DNA from: an uncultured Acidimicrobiales bacterium
Lineage (GTDB): Bacteria; Actinomycetota; Acidimicrobiia; Acidimicrobiales; SZUA-35
Length of the DNA stretch: 64,000 nucleotides
Direction of reading: 5' to 3'
Assembly: GCA_937976305.1 (NCBI GenBank)
Contig: CALJSB010000005.1
Span: 25,414-89,413 of the forward strand
In this document: piece by piece, positions 54,316 through 63,751 of the stretch
Layout of the letters: each line of letters begins with the position of its first letter
How positions within the stretch are numbered: position 1 is the stretch's first letter
The notes under the pieces: model-generated
Database searches by the model: none
What the model was told of the DNA's origin: nothing
The model's input: the letters and a program-made list of their open reading frames with translations, nothing else
Program-made: the position numbers and the translations under genes

Positions 54316-55710
54316 TCACCCCAATGCGACAAAGCACACTCGCACGAGCTCGCCAGCGTCTTCAGCGGCGGCGCTGAGTGGTGCAAACGCGGCGGCCACG
54401 CCGGCCAGCGCGAGCCCAAAAACGAGCACCGAGGCCATACCGGTTGCCGGCCGGATCCTGAGCCCCGATGTCGATGGTGGCGGTTCGGGGACGGGGCCCT
54501 CGTTGATCGCAAGGTGAATCAGCGCCGCAAACACCCCCAAGCCAACTGCAACCCACCATACGGGCACATAGGAATCGGTGGCCTCGCTCACGGCGCCGCC
54601 CGACCACGCTCCGAGGAACGCGCCGAGTTGGTGACTGAGAAACACGATGCCAAAGAGTGAGCCGGCGTGGTCGGTACCGAACTGCGTGGTGACCATCGCC
54701 GAGGTGAGCGGAACCGTCGACAGCCACAGCAGCCCGATGAGGGCACCGAAAATCAGGGTCATGGTGGGGCTCGGTGGAACCAAAAGGAAGCCAGTGATCA
54801 CCACGGCTCGGGCACCGTAGATGCCCGAGAGCAGCTTCGTGTTGGAGTACCGAGCCCCCAGGAACCCAGCGGCGAGCGAACCAAATACGTTGAACAGGCC
54901 GACCACAGCGAGCGCTCTCGAAGCCGTCGAGGCCTCCTGTCCCAGATCGCCGGCGTAGGCAATCAGGTGGGTGCCGATGAACGTCACGTGGAACCCGCAC
55001 ACGAAGAAGGCGGCGTTCAAAAGAAGATAGTCACGAGACGCCGATGCCCGCCGTAGTTCTTCCTTCAGCGTTCGCTTGGTCTCGACCTGCCCCGCGGTCG
55101 TGGGTTGGGGGAAGTCGCTCGCGCGACCACGCAATGCCGGCGTCAGAACGACTGCGGCGAACACCACGAGGCCGAGCATGATGGTGACGTTCTGCCAGCT
55201 CGTCGCGTCAAGACGCCACTGGGCCAGTGGCACCAACGCAAACTGGCCGAGCGACCCGACCGCGCTCACAACACCGAGGGCGACGGACCGGCGCTCGGGG
55301 GCCACCATGCGACCAACCGACGACAACACCACGGCAAAACTCGCTGCGCCAATCGCAAAGCCGGTGAGCAACCCGCCCGAGATCACAAGCTCGAACGTCG
55401 ATGAGGCCCGCGCCATGAGCGCCAGGGCGATGCCGTAGAGCACACCCCCAGCGGCCAGTGTTCGAGCCGCGCCGTAGCGATCAGAGATGGCTCCGGCGAC
55501 CGGTTGGCTCACACCCCAGATGAGCTGCTGGATGGCAATCGCAAGGGCGAACGACCCCCGACCAAGGTTCAAGTCGGTGGTGATCGGATCAAACAGGACA
55601 CCAAAGGTCGATCGGACACCGAGCGAGATGGCCGTGATCACACCGCCAACGGCGATGACAAACCACAGCGGCATCCGGTTGGGGGTCGACGGGGGTGCGA
55701 TCGTTGCCAC
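54316..55710 (-). CDS. MFS transporter (oxalate/monocarboxylate-like)
   Basis: GTG at 55710 gives 464 residues; ATG 55674 is an alternative and the 55746 frame start is unlikely. Twelve hydrophobic segments are visible, with motif A-like GAISDRYGAARTLAAGGVLYGIALALMA and a second-half GFLGARYSNTKLLSG. GVRSTFGVLFDPITTDLNLGRGSFALAIAI resembles the OFA/MCP-type transporters for organic acids. Substrate unknown. Confidence 0.88.
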   Translation of the reverse strand: MATIAPPSTPNRMPLWFVIAVGGVITAISLGVRSTFGVLFDPITTDLNLGRGSFALAIAIQQLIWGVSQPVAGAISDRYGAARTLAAGGVLYGIALALMARASSTFELVISGGLLTGFAIGAASFAVVLSSVGRMVAPERRSVALGVVSAVGSLGQFALVPLAQWRLDATSWQNVTIMLGLVVFAAVVLTPALRGRASDFPQPTTAGQVETKRTLKEELRRASASRDYLLLNAAFFVCGFHVTFIGTHLIAYAGDLGQEASTASRALAVVGLFNVFGSLAAGFLGARYSNTKLLSGIYGARAVVITGFLLVPPSPTMTLIFGALIGLLWLSTVPLTSAMVTTQFGTDHAGSLFGIVFLSHQLGAFLGAWSGGAVSEATDSYVPVWWVAVGLGVFAALIHLAINEGPVPEPPPSTSGLRIRPATGMASVLVFGLALAGVAAAFAPLSAAAEDAGELVRVCFVALG

Positions 55711-55781
55711 GGCGAAAGTGTGAACCGAGCCATGAGCCAGCCGCAAATTCCCGCAGCTAGATCAGATTGCAGCCGAAGCCC

Positions 55782-57659
55782 TTAGATCAGTTCAGTCAGC
55801 CACTCGAGCAGAATCTCTTGGAACCTCGCACCAGCGGCCTCGTCGCCCGCGTTGGCATTGTCGAACTCGTCGAGGCCCATGCCCTCTTCGACCAACATCA
55901 CCAGCTCGTCACAGGCCGCATCGGCTTCATCGTCTGGCAGGTCGAGGCCAGCGTTGGGCAGAATCACAAAGCACACATCTTTGATGTCGGCCCGCTGATC
56001 GTCAGCCGTGCGCTCCTGGCGATCGCACACTGATCGACGATCGTCCGGCGGATTGCCGCTGATCAGCATGTCGTGCACGAATCCGTTCACGCAGTCGTTC
56101 GCCGGGTACACCACGTGGCTCGGGTGATCGACCTCGACGAGGAAGCCGTTGCTCAGCGTCTCTTCGACGACCTCTTCAGACTCAGAGAACGGCGTCGCCG
56201 GATCGGACACGTTGCCAATCACGAGGATCGGAACATCGGATCCGTTGAACTCCCCTTCGAAGGGTGGTGGGGCGATGGTGTCGACAAACGGGCACGGACC
56301 CACACTCGGAATGTTCGCGGCGTACAGAAGCGGGAACTCTTCCTTGAAGGCGGCCTCGATGGCCTCACCATCACCGAGCTGGGTCGCACGATCGAGTTCG
56401 GGGAACAACGAGTAGCTGTCGAGGCAGTTGATCCAGCCGGTGATGTTCATTCCGTCCTCAGCGGCGAGGAGCTGCGAGCGAGCGAGGCCAGCGAACACGG
56501 TTGCATCGTCGTTCTCATTGAGTTCGAAAATGGCCTGGTGCAGGGTCGGCCAAGCGTCCTCGTTGTAGAGCGGCTGAATGAGACCGAGGATCGCAGCATC
56601 TGGGTTGTCAGAGACGTCGGCCACAACAAGGCCAAATTTGTCGGCTGCATCGAAGTAGTACCCAACGGGGTCGCCATCGTTGAAGATTGGGCAGTCGTCA
56701 GAATCGCAGCTCGCAAGTGCATCGTTCAGGAGGCGCTCGAAGTCTGACGTCTCATCGACAAAGTTCTGCACCCGGATCTCTTGGGTCGACAGATCGTCGA
56801 GTGGGTTGTCGGCACCGTCGACGACCATGGCTCGCACCGAGTCGGGGAAGAGCGTGGCGTACCAGAACCCGAGGGCAGATCCGTAGGAGAAGCCGAGGTA
56901 GTTGATCTCTTCGGCGCCGAGGGCCTTGCGAATCTCGTCCATGTCGCGGGCAACGAACTCAGAGTGAAGGCGGCCGGCTGCGACACCCATCGACTGGACA
57001 CACAAGTCGACCGCGCTCTCGACGATCTCGACCTCGGCTGGAGTGTCAATTGGTGGATCGGTCGAGTTGAAGAGGCCAATGACCTCACCCGGTTCTCCAC
57101 ATTCGAACGACGGCTCGGATGCGCCGACGCCTCGGGGGTCGAATCCGATGATGTCGAACTGATCGAGGAGCGGGTCGTCGAACACCAAGGAGGCGAAGTC
57201 GACAATCTCGACTCCCGAGCCACCGGGTCCGCCCGGGTTGATGAACAGGTAACCGATGCGGTTCTCTTGATCGCGGGCCCTGAACACGTTCACGGCGATC
57301 TGCAGTGTGCCAGCCGAGGGGTCGGCATAGTCAGCGGGCACCTCGACGAAACCACACTCGTTGTCCGAGAGGTCGCAGCTCTCCCAATCGATGGTTTCGA
57401 CGCCCGCCGTGAAGTCGTCTTCGTCGCCCGACTCATCAGGAACGTCAGCGTCTTCGTCGGGTTGGTTGGCTTCGTCCTCGTCCGGCAGCGTGTCGTCAGG
57501 GGCAGCCTCAGTCGTCGGCTCGGTGGCCTCGCCAGACAGAAGGGTCGTCTCCGCCACCGTCGCCGGAGTCGCTACATCATCACCTGAACTGGTGCATGCG
57601 GCGGCGACGAGCAGGCACGCCAGAAAAGCGAAGGGGATTGCAGCTCGAGATTTCAACAC
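55782..57659 (-). CDS. Secreted alpha/beta-hydrolase lipoprotein (TAP-like peptidase)
   Basis: GTG at 57659, after AGGACC, gives 625 residues with the lipoprotein signal MLKSRAAIPFAFLACLLVAAAC. An acidic Asp/Glu/Pro/Thr linker of ~70 residues follows. The hydrolase core has NPGGPGGSGVEIV (oxyanion region), nucleophile Ser in LGFSYGSALGFW, Asp in VIGNVSDPATPF and His in HPSHVVYP. This is the proline-iminopeptidase/TAP-like arrangement of secreted tripeptidyl aminopeptidases. The C-terminal ~90 residues are an extra acidic segment. It is divergent from the maleylpyruvate-isomerase-fold gene. Confidence 0.9.
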   Translation of the reverse strand: MLKSRAAIPFAFLACLLVAAACTSSGDDVATPATVAETTLLSGEATEPTTEAAPDDTLPDEDEANQPDEDADVPDESGDEDDFTAGVETIDWESCDLSDNECGFVEVPADYADPSAGTLQIAVNVFRARDQENRIGYLFINPGGPGGSGVEIVDFASLVFDDPLLDQFDIIGFDPRGVGASEPSFECGEPGEVIGLFNSTDPPIDTPAEVEIVESAVDLCVQSMGVAAGRLHSEFVARDMDEIRKALGAEEINYLGFSYGSALGFWYATLFPDSVRAMVVDGADNPLDDLSTQEIRVQNFVDETSDFERLLNDALASCDSDDCPIFNDGDPVGYYFDAADKFGLVVADVSDNPDAAILGLIQPLYNEDAWPTLHQAIFELNENDDATVFAGLARSQLLAAEDGMNITGWINCLDSYSLFPELDRATQLGDGEAIEAAFKEEFPLLYAANIPSVGPCPFVDTIAPPPFEGEFNGSDVPILVIGNVSDPATPFSESEEVVEETLSNGFLVEVDHPSHVVYPANDCVNGFVHDMLISGNPPDDRRSVCDRQERTADDQRADIKDVCFVILPNAGLDLPDDEADAACDELVMLVEEGMGLDEFDNANAGDEAAGARFQEILLEWLTELI

Positions 57660-57775
57660 GGTGGTCCTGTCGGCGATAATGGGGGAAACGAAAGCGTAGG
57701 GCGCCGAGCCCGCCACGATGAGTCACTACTGCAATCGAGGACGCCCAACTCTCACCCGGCACTAGGGTGCGCGTC

Positions 57776-58516
57776 ATGGCCCCGCAGCAACATCTGGCAT
57801 GGTTCACGGAGAACGTCGAGTGGTTTCGAGCCCTCCCCGAGGACCAGCTCGAAACCCCGGTGCCCAACTGTCCTGGGTGGGCTGTTGTCGACGTGCTCAA
57901 TCACCTCGCCAGTGGGCTCGGTCTTGCCTACCCCGTGGCCATGGCCACCGCTCCCGGTACGCCGACTGAGCTCGTGTTCAGCGCCGTTGCCTGGCCGACG
58001 ACGGCGGCCTCGGGTCGAGCCGCGATCGAGCAGTTCTCCGCCAACCTCGACGGCTGCATCAGAGCGTTCGAGGTTGCTGACCCGAACGCATCTTGCTGGA
58101 CCTACGCCGGTTCGGGCGTGGCCGCGTTCTGGTTTCGGCGAGCGGCCATCGAAACAGCCCTCCACCGCATCGACGTCGAAGAGGCACTGGCAACAACAAC
58201 ATCGATGAGCGCCGAACGAACCCGCGACGCAATCGTGGAAACGCTGGAGTTTGCGCTCCCCTTCGCCATCACGTCAACCGCCGCTCCATCTGGCTCGCTA
58301 CGAGTTGAAAGCGACGAGCTCGACTTGCGCTTCGATCTCGAAGTCGGGCCCGCCAGCCCCGAGGCGAACATCAGCGGGCCGGGTGACGTACTCCTGCGCG
58401 CCCTGTGGGGTCGACAACCAGCCGACAGCGATCGAGCAGGCTTCGTGATCGAGGGCGACGCAGCCGTGGCGGACGAGTGGCTGACGCTCATCGAGCGGGC
58501 GTTCGCCGGTCGCTGA
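57776..58516 (+). CDS. Maleylpyruvate-isomerase-fold, mycothiol-type protein (TIGR03083-like)
   Basis: ATG at 57776 (or GTG at 57767) gives 246 residues. LETPVPNCPGWAVVDVLNHLASG is the typical metal-binding start with His, and FWFRRAAIETALHRIDVEEAL carries the second His. A C-terminal SCP2/MDMPI_C-like domain (DLRFDLEVGPASPEANISGPGDVLLRALWGR) follows. Family members are DinB-like enzymes that use mycothiol. Substrate unknown. It ends 20 bases from the convergent FHA gene. Confidence 0.85.
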   Translation: MAPQQHLAWFTENVEWFRALPEDQLETPVPNCPGWAVVDVLNHLASGLGLAYPVAMATAPGTPTELVFSAVAWPTTAASGRAAIEQFSANLDGCIRAFEVADPNASCWTYAGSGVAAFWFRRAAIETALHRIDVEEALATTTSMSAERTRDAIVETLEFALPFAITSTAAPSGSLRVESDELDLRFDLEVGPASPEANISGPGDVLLRALWGRQPADSDRAGFVIEGDAAVADEWLTLIERAFAGR

Positions 58517-58536
58517 GTGGCTCAGCCTTCGGTCGA

Positions 58537-59706
58537 TCAGGCTTGCGGAGCGGCGGACGTCGGTTGGAAGACGATCTGAATCGAACCGAAGTAGATGTAG
58601 GTGCCGCCTTGCAGTGCCGTCGGTTGGTTCGGGTTGAGGCGCACCGGGGCACTACCGGACGCCGCAACCGCAGTGCCGTTCGCTGATCCGAGATCGACAA
58701 GCGACACGTTCCAGTCTTCGAGCACGATCCGGGCATGGGCTCGCGAAACAGTCGGCTCGTCGAACAACAACGCATCGGCCTCACCGCTCCGAACGGCGTC
58801 GTCGAGATCAGGCTGACGCCCAATCACGGTTGTTCGATTGAGCTGGAACGAGCGACCGTCGGGGAGAATCAGCACACCAAGCGGCGGACGAGGGCCAAGG
58901 ACGCCGATCGTGCCGTCGGCGTTAACGATCACCGAGTTGTTCTGCATGTTGTCGCCACACAGCGGACACAGCCGTGCCGAGGGATGCACGAGGTGCCCAC
59001 GCTGACACCGGAGCCCGTGCACCTGCACGGCATGGTCGGGGGCGTGGGGGTCGGGAGCAGCCTGATGAACATCGGCGGCCGGCGCTGCCGCTTGATCAGC
59101 CTCGAACGAGATGAGTTGGGCCGGTGGCTTGGGCTCGTCTCCGCCCGGGGGTGAAGGAGCCGCCGAGATGTTGGGGGCAGCAACGTCGGGGGTCGCGATG
59201 TTGTCAGCGGAGACCGGAGCGTTGATCGGTGCAGTTGGGTCGACACCACCCGATGCACTCACCGTGATCTGCATCTCTGCGCCACCACCAACGACGATTC
59301 CGTCGCCAAGCTGCGTCCAGGCCAAAGGTGGGCCGGCGTCATCGAGTCGAACGGCGACCCGCCCATTGTCTGGCACCCGAACCATCTGCGAAACAAACGG
59401 GTTGGACCCGTCATGGCGCAGGGTGAGGCCACCAACCGAAACCGACGCTCCACCTCGCACAAAGAGTTGAACGCCTTCGTCGAGAATTCGGGCGATGGCA
59501 AAGGCCGGAACGTCGCCACCGCGATCGACAACGGCTCGAATCTCCGTCATCGGGTCGGTGGCGAAACCCATCGACGCTGCGGCAACGAGCGGATGATCCG
59601 GTTGGGCCACAACCGCAATCGTTGCTTCGTGACGAATGACGGCTCCGGTGCCGCTGGCGCCGACGGCATTGACCACCGTGCTGGCGGCGGATGTGTGATC
59701 GCTCAT
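58537..59706 (-). CDS. FHA-domain protein with zinc ribbon, linked to a kinase
   Basis: The 389-residue protein starts at ATG 59706, overlapping the kinase stop (ATGA). The N-terminal ~140 residues are a beta-rich domain (RHEATIAVVAQPD, VRGGASVSVGGLTLRHDG). A Pro/Ala linker, a short zinc ribbon (RCQRGHLVHPSARLCPLCGDN) and a C-terminal FHA domain follow, the last with TTVIGRQPD, SRAHARI and SANGTAV, the residues that bind phosphothreonine. It should be a phosphorylation-dependent adaptor, probably read by or substrate of the adjacent Ser/Thr kinase. It is the last gene of the six-gene minus-strand operon. Confidence 0.88.
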   Translation of the reverse strand: MSDHTSAASTVVNAVGASGTGAVIRHEATIAVVAQPDHPLVAAASMGFATDPMTEIRAVVDRGGDVPAFAIARILDEGVQLFVRGGASVSVGGLTLRHDGSNPFVSQMVRVPDNGRVAVRLDDAGPPLAWTQLGDGIVVGGGAEMQITVSASGGVDPTAPINAPVSADNIATPDVAAPNISAAPSPPGGDEPKPPAQLISFEADQAAAPAADVHQAAPDPHAPDHAVQVHGLRCQRGHLVHPSARLCPLCGDNMQNNSVIVNADGTIGVLGPRPPLGVLILPDGRSFQLNRTTVIGRQPDLDDAVRSGEADALLFDEPTVSRAHARIVLEDWNVSLVDLGSANGTAVAASGSAPVRLNPNQPTALQGGTYIYFGSIQIVFQPTSAAPQA

Positions 59707-60491
59707 GGCGCTACTCCTTCAAGTCGATCAGCGAAATCTGACGCCGATGGCAGACGTTCAGCGGGATTCTCTTGCAGGCAAGAAGCCACCAAGTCACGAT
59801 CGGAATCGGCCAGTGAAGACGAGAGCTCCCACTGCCCGCCGGTCACTCGACGAAAGCCTTCGAGCACATTCGACGGCGGTTGGGGACCATAGATCGAAAC
59901 ACCGCACAACACGCGGTGGAGCGTGACGCCGAGGGCCCAGATGTCACTCGATGCAGACCCTCGCTCGCCCAACGCAACCTCGGGAGCCACATATTCGATC
60001 GCCCCAACCGGGCCAATGCCGGTGGTCATACCGGGGTCGACGAGCTGGGCCAGACCAAGCTCGCTGAGCACCGCTCCTCGTTCGACCAACAGAACATTTT
60101 CGGGCTTGATGTCGCGGTGGGCGATCCCGGCATCGTGCAGGGCGTGAGCGCCGCGAGCAGCGCAGGCCATCGCCGTCCGCACACGATCGGCTGGTAAGCC
60201 GTCGCGGTCGAGCGATCCGTCTGGGTGATGGGATCTGACGTAGAACAAGCGCCCATCACTCTCGCCCGCTTCAATCAAGTGCACGAGGTGCGGACTCTGC
60301 ACCATCGAGAGCAAGCGGAGCTCGCGAGCCATCCGGTCGAAGTCGAGCTCGGACGCGTCTCGCCAAAGGGCTTTGACCGCCACGAACTCGTCGGCGGAAC
60401 CCAACCGGCTTGGCGGTCGGGCCAACCACCAGTCGCCATGGTTGCCCGGGCCGAGCCACTCGATCAGTTCGTAGTCAGCAAGAAAGGTCAC
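59703..60491 (-). CDS. Cytosolic Ser/Thr protein kinase with ELG in place of DFG
   Basis: GTG at 60491 overlaps the TSUP stop (GTGA); 262 residues, kinase domain only, no membrane helix or PASTA repeats. Catalytic Lys40 in VAVKALW, alpha-C Glu57, HRDIKPEN (Asp127, Asn132) and APE (169-171) are intact, and a Gly-rich loop (LGPGNHGDWW) is present. The Mg-binding DFG is replaced by Glu144-Leu-Gly, so metal binding may be weak or altered. The substrate is probably the FHA-linked machinery encoded next to it. Confidence 0.9.
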   Translation of the reverse strand: MTFLADYELIEWLGPGNHGDWWLARPPSRLGSADEFVAVKALWRDASELDFDRMARELRLLSMVQSPHLVHLIEAGESDGRLFYVRSHHPDGSLDRDGLPADRVRTAMACAARGAHALHDAGIAHRDIKPENVLLVERGAVLSELGLAQLVDPGMTTGIGPVGAIEYVAPEVALGERGSASSDIWALGVTLHRVLCGVSIYGPQPPSNVLEGFRRVTGGQWELSSSLADSDRDLVASCLQENPAERLPSASDFADRLEGVAP

Positions 60492-61732
60492 CGACCATCC
60501 TCCTCACGGAGCTGTTCTCTGAAGCGGGTGCCAACGTCGAGACCACCGCGCACGAAACTCTCTGATTCATCGATGGGCGGTAGTCCGAGGATGGCAACCC
60601 GATGGCGTTGCAGAAGGAGAAGGCCGCCTGTCACCGCGACCAAACCGATGCCGCCAAACAGGGCGAGGCCCAGGTCGGTGCGCAGAGGTTCGAGAAACAG
60701 CACGGTCGAAATCACCTCGGCGAGAGCGAGCGTCACGACGAAACTCACCAGCTGTCGATCGGTGACACGAGAGGCGACCAGCGAGCCAAGCGGAGCCCCC
60801 CACGCAACCACGGGGACGGCCGCGAGCCACATGCCCGTCAGGTCGAACTGAGCGCTCGGCAGCGGATCAATCGCCTGGCCACCAATAGCCACGATCTCAT
60901 CGCCTGACCGCTCCAACAGAAGCTGGCCTTCGAGCAATCCGAAGTCGACAAACCCAACGATCGACACGATCGTCATCAGCAACACACTGGTTGGGACACC
61001 CACCCGGGGATTCACCCCGAGCAACACCACAACGATGATGTAGGTGGCGACGTCGGCGCCGGAACCAACGAGGGAGGCGGCAACCCCTCCCACGATGCCA
61101 AAGAAGACAAGAGCGGCAGCGACCCGGCCGGTGATTGGTGGCAGCTCACTTCGGCGAACAAGGATCTGCTGGCGGTAGGTCATCGCGACGACGGCAGCCA
61201 TCGCCGCAAGCACCACCGTGAAGCTGACCTTCACGTAGGCCGACGGGACCGTCGACGGAAGGAACGGTGCGGAGCTGTCAACCAACGCCCGGTTCGCGAT
61301 CAGGAACGTTCCGACCGTGACCGGGGCCAAGATCTTGAGTGCCGAGGTCGCGATCGTGCGCTTGCTCAGCAGGATCGCAAGCGACGCAGCGCCCATACCA
61401 GCGGTCTGAATCACGAGCGAGAACGAACGGGCAACTTCGGTCGGGATGTCGAGAATCTTGGTGAAGACGGGGAACGCCACGGCACCGCCACCCTGTGGCG
61501 TCGAACCGGCAACAAAGCTCCCAAACACCATCGTCACCGCAGCCGCCCAATGATCGACGACGCGACCCCATTGCCCCGCAATGGTGACGGCGACGATCCA
61601 GCCCATGGTGATCGCAATCGAGACACCAAGCGCACGGCGCGATCGTCGTCGGTTCGAGTCAGCGCGGTTGGCAGCCGAAGCCGCAATGACATCTTCGACG
61701 TTGAAGCTGCTGCCCGCAGTTCCCTCGGCCAC
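60488..61732 (-). CDS. TSUP / TauE-SafE family membrane transporter
   Basis: GTG at 61732 starts 3 bases after the small membrane gene; 414 residues. About nine membrane helices are visible with the family's FGSFVAGSTPQGGGAVAFPVF and SLVGSGADVATYIIVVVLLGVNPRVGVPTSVLLM stretches. Members export sulfite, sulfonates or other small organic anions. Both termini carry long charged cytosolic segments (Arg-rich N-terminus, acidic C-terminus), which could be phosphorylated by the coupled kinase. Confidence 0.82.
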   Translation of the reverse strand: MAEGTAGSSFNVEDVIAASAANRADSNRRRSRRALGVSIAITMGWIVAVTIAGQWGRVVDHWAAAVTMVFGSFVAGSTPQGGGAVAFPVFTKILDIPTEVARSFSLVIQTAGMGAASLAILLSKRTIATSALKILAPVTVGTFLIANRALVDSSAPFLPSTVPSAYVKVSFTVVLAAMAAVVAMTYRQQILVRRSELPPITGRVAAALVFFGIVGGVAASLVGSGADVATYIIVVVLLGVNPRVGVPTSVLLMTIVSIVGFVDFGLLEGQLLLERSGDEIVAIGGQAIDPLPSAQFDLTGMWLAAVPVVAWGAPLGSLVASRVTDRQLVSFVVTLALAEVISTVLFLEPLRTDLGLALFGGIGLVAVTGGLLLLQRHRVAILGLPPIDESESFVRGGLDVGTRFREQLREEDGR

Positions 61733-61735
61733 GAG

Positions 61736-62149
61736 CTAGACGAGGCGTCCGCCACGGAACCGCCAGCGCAGGAAGAGGACCCGCATCGGACCATGCAAGG
61801 CCAGCCAGATCACGATCCACGTGGTGGTGAAGTGAACAAGGAAGGTTGACAGAGGCATGTCGAGAACAACAAAGAGCAGCAGACCTTCGTTGATCCCGGT
61901 GAGTAGACCGAACAGGGACGGCCAGTCCTTCTCCCAGCGAATCTGCTGAAAGCCGTGGTAGACGAGCTCCCAGATCACGCCGAGCAACGCAACACCAACA
62001 AGTGCGGTCAACACGTCCCCAGCGACATCACCGAGTGATGCACCGGCGGGTCGGGGTAAGACGGGCAGGATCACAATGCTCCACACCAGACCAAAGGTGA
62101 AGACCATGAACAGCCGGGTTTGGATTCGTCCGAACAGTGTTGGCGTCAT
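61736..62149 (-). CDS. Small membrane protein within the kinase/FAD operon
   Basis: ATG at 62149 overlaps the FAD gene's stop (ATGA); 137 residues, with upstream frame extension not needed. Three or four membrane helices are visible (FMVFTFGLVWSIVILPVLP, DVLTALVGVALLGVIWELVYHG, LTGINEGLLLFVVLD, FLVHFTTTWIVIWLALHG). No family recognised. Its position between the FAD enzyme and the transporter suggests a membrane partner. Confidence 0.72.
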   Translation of the reverse strand: MTPTLFGRIQTRLFMVFTFGLVWSIVILPVLPRPAGASLGDVAGDVLTALVGVALLGVIWELVYHGFQQIRWEKDWPSLFGLLTGINEGLLLFVVLDMPLSTFLVHFTTTWIVIWLALHGPMRVLFLRWRFRGGRLV

Positions 62150-63711
62150 GACGGTGGTCGATTCTGCATCCAGCGAAACCATTCTTTGGCCGACCGCAAG
62201 GGACCGAGTTTTGGCACCGCCCCCATGGCACCGAGGTCAAAGGCAATCTGCTGAGCTGAATACTGCAGCCCGAGAAACGAATCGACCGGTGCGTAGGTGC
62301 TTCCGAGGGTCGATGATCCGGAGGCGTAGAGGCGGCCTGGCTCTGATCGCGTGCCGACCACCTCGAAGGTTGGCAGGGTTTCGAGGCGGCCTTTTGGATT
62401 GGTTTGCGCTCCGCTTACGTCAACAAGGTCGGCCAACACTCGGTTCGAGCGGATCGACGCCTCGAGGCCCGTTGCGTCGATGATGAAGTCAGCATCGACA
62501 GAGAAGGACGCGCCGGTTTTGTCTTGCACCTCGGTACGAACTCGGAAGCCGTCTTCGGTCGGTTCAACCGACGAGACTTGTCCGACTCGTTGTTGGTAGG
62601 TGCCAATCGACCCAGCGCGCTCGAGTTGTACTCGCCAATCTTTCCGGGGTGCGGTGTTGGTACCTCCGGTCGTGTCGATGAAGTCAGATCTCGCATCACC
62701 GTTGAGTTCGAGCAGTTGGTTACGGAACTGACCGCCCCACGCCGCTTTGGGATAGTTGAATGCTTGATACGCAAAGCCACCCGTGCCTGGGCGGCGGAAC
62801 GTGATCGACTCACCCTGCGGACCGTTCACATAGTTGCGGAACAGATGGACGACCGTGGTCTGTGTTCTACCAGCATCGTTGTCATCGAGCAGGCGTTGCA
62901 GCACCCGGGAGGCAACGATGCCCGAGCCGCGAACCACGACCGTGCAGGGACGCCGGGCAAGCTCTTCGTACACGTGCGGGTGAGGCTCATAGGAGTTGAC
63001 GACCCGACGATGATCCCCGGACCGTTCGCGATAGCTCCGCAGATCATCAAGGAAACGAACACCCGGGTAGCCGAGCGAGAGGTGCACGAAGCGCGAGCGG
63101 TAGGCCACCCGACGAGTCTGCGTCGACCCCGGTGGTGGCGTCAGAATCGTGAGGAAGCCACCTCCAGCTCGACGGCGGACCATGCGGACCTGCCCCGGCC
63201 TGAGCATTTGCGTCCAACCGATGCGGGCGGTTTCGCGATCAACCGACTCGTAGACCTGTCCCGACTTCGGGGTGTAGTACTCGGCAAGAATCGGCTCGGT
63301 CGTCACTTGCCAAACCGGGAAGATCTTGTTCTTCAGACCCTTCTCGTTCCACGCCTCGCGTAAGGCGTACGAGGGAAATCCCCAGATGTTGTCCATGACC
63401 GAGCCGGAGTCTGAGCGCAGCCGTTCGTGTCGGGGAATCTGGGAGTTGTTGGCGAGGAATTCATAGGTTTCACTCGGTCGCTTGTTCGGCGTGAGAACGG
63501 CGATGTCTTGTACTGGCACTCCGGCGATGCGGAGGTAATCGACGAGCGCAAGCGAGCCGAGGCCACCGCCGACCGACACGATGGGCACATCGACCATCGG
63601 GATTCCGGCTGCTGTGATCTGCTGATCGGTCCACGTTGCGGTGTCGATCAGCTCTTGTGTGAGGTCGCCGGGTGCACCGCTGAGACCAGCGTCGGTATCG
63701 GTGTCGCTCAT
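62146..63711 (-). CDS. FAD/NAD(P)-binding oxidoreductase of unknown specificity
   Basis: The 521-residue protein starts at ATG 63711. A Rossmann motif SVGGGLGSLALVDYLRIAG comes after ~45 residues, a second nucleotide motif VVVRGSGIVASRVLQRLL sits near residue ~260, and IIDATGL is the late FAD-binding ATG motif. This layout resembles N-hydroxylating or flavin-monooxygenase-like enzymes, but the lysine/ornithine-hydroxylase fingerprint is not evident. It may oxidise a small molecule exported by the coupled TSUP transporter. Confidence 0.78.
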   Translation of the reverse strand: MSDTDTDAGLSGAPGDLTQELIDTATWTDQQITAAGIPMVDVPIVSVGGGLGSLALVDYLRIAGVPVQDIAVLTPNKRPSETYEFLANNSQIPRHERLRSDSGSVMDNIWGFPSYALREAWNEKGLKNKIFPVWQVTTEPILAEYYTPKSGQVYESVDRETARIGWTQMLRPGQVRMVRRRAGGGFLTILTPPPGSTQTRRVAYRSRFVHLSLGYPGVRFLDDLRSYRERSGDHRRVVNSYEPHPHVYEELARRPCTVVVRGSGIVASRVLQRLLDDNDAGRTQTTVVHLFRNYVNGPQGESITFRRPGTGGFAYQAFNYPKAAWGGQFRNQLLELNGDARSDFIDTTGGTNTAPRKDWRVQLERAGSIGTYQQRVGQVSSVEPTEDGFRVRTEVQDKTGASFSVDADFIIDATGLEASIRSNRVLADLVDVSGAQTNPKGRLETLPTFEVVGTRSEPGRLYASGSSTLGSTYAPVDSFLGLQYSAQQIAFDLGAMGAVPKLGPLRSAKEWFRWMQNRPPS

Positions 63712-63751
63712 GGGCGCTCACACGGCAAGCAAGGATGTGACGGGGCGAACG

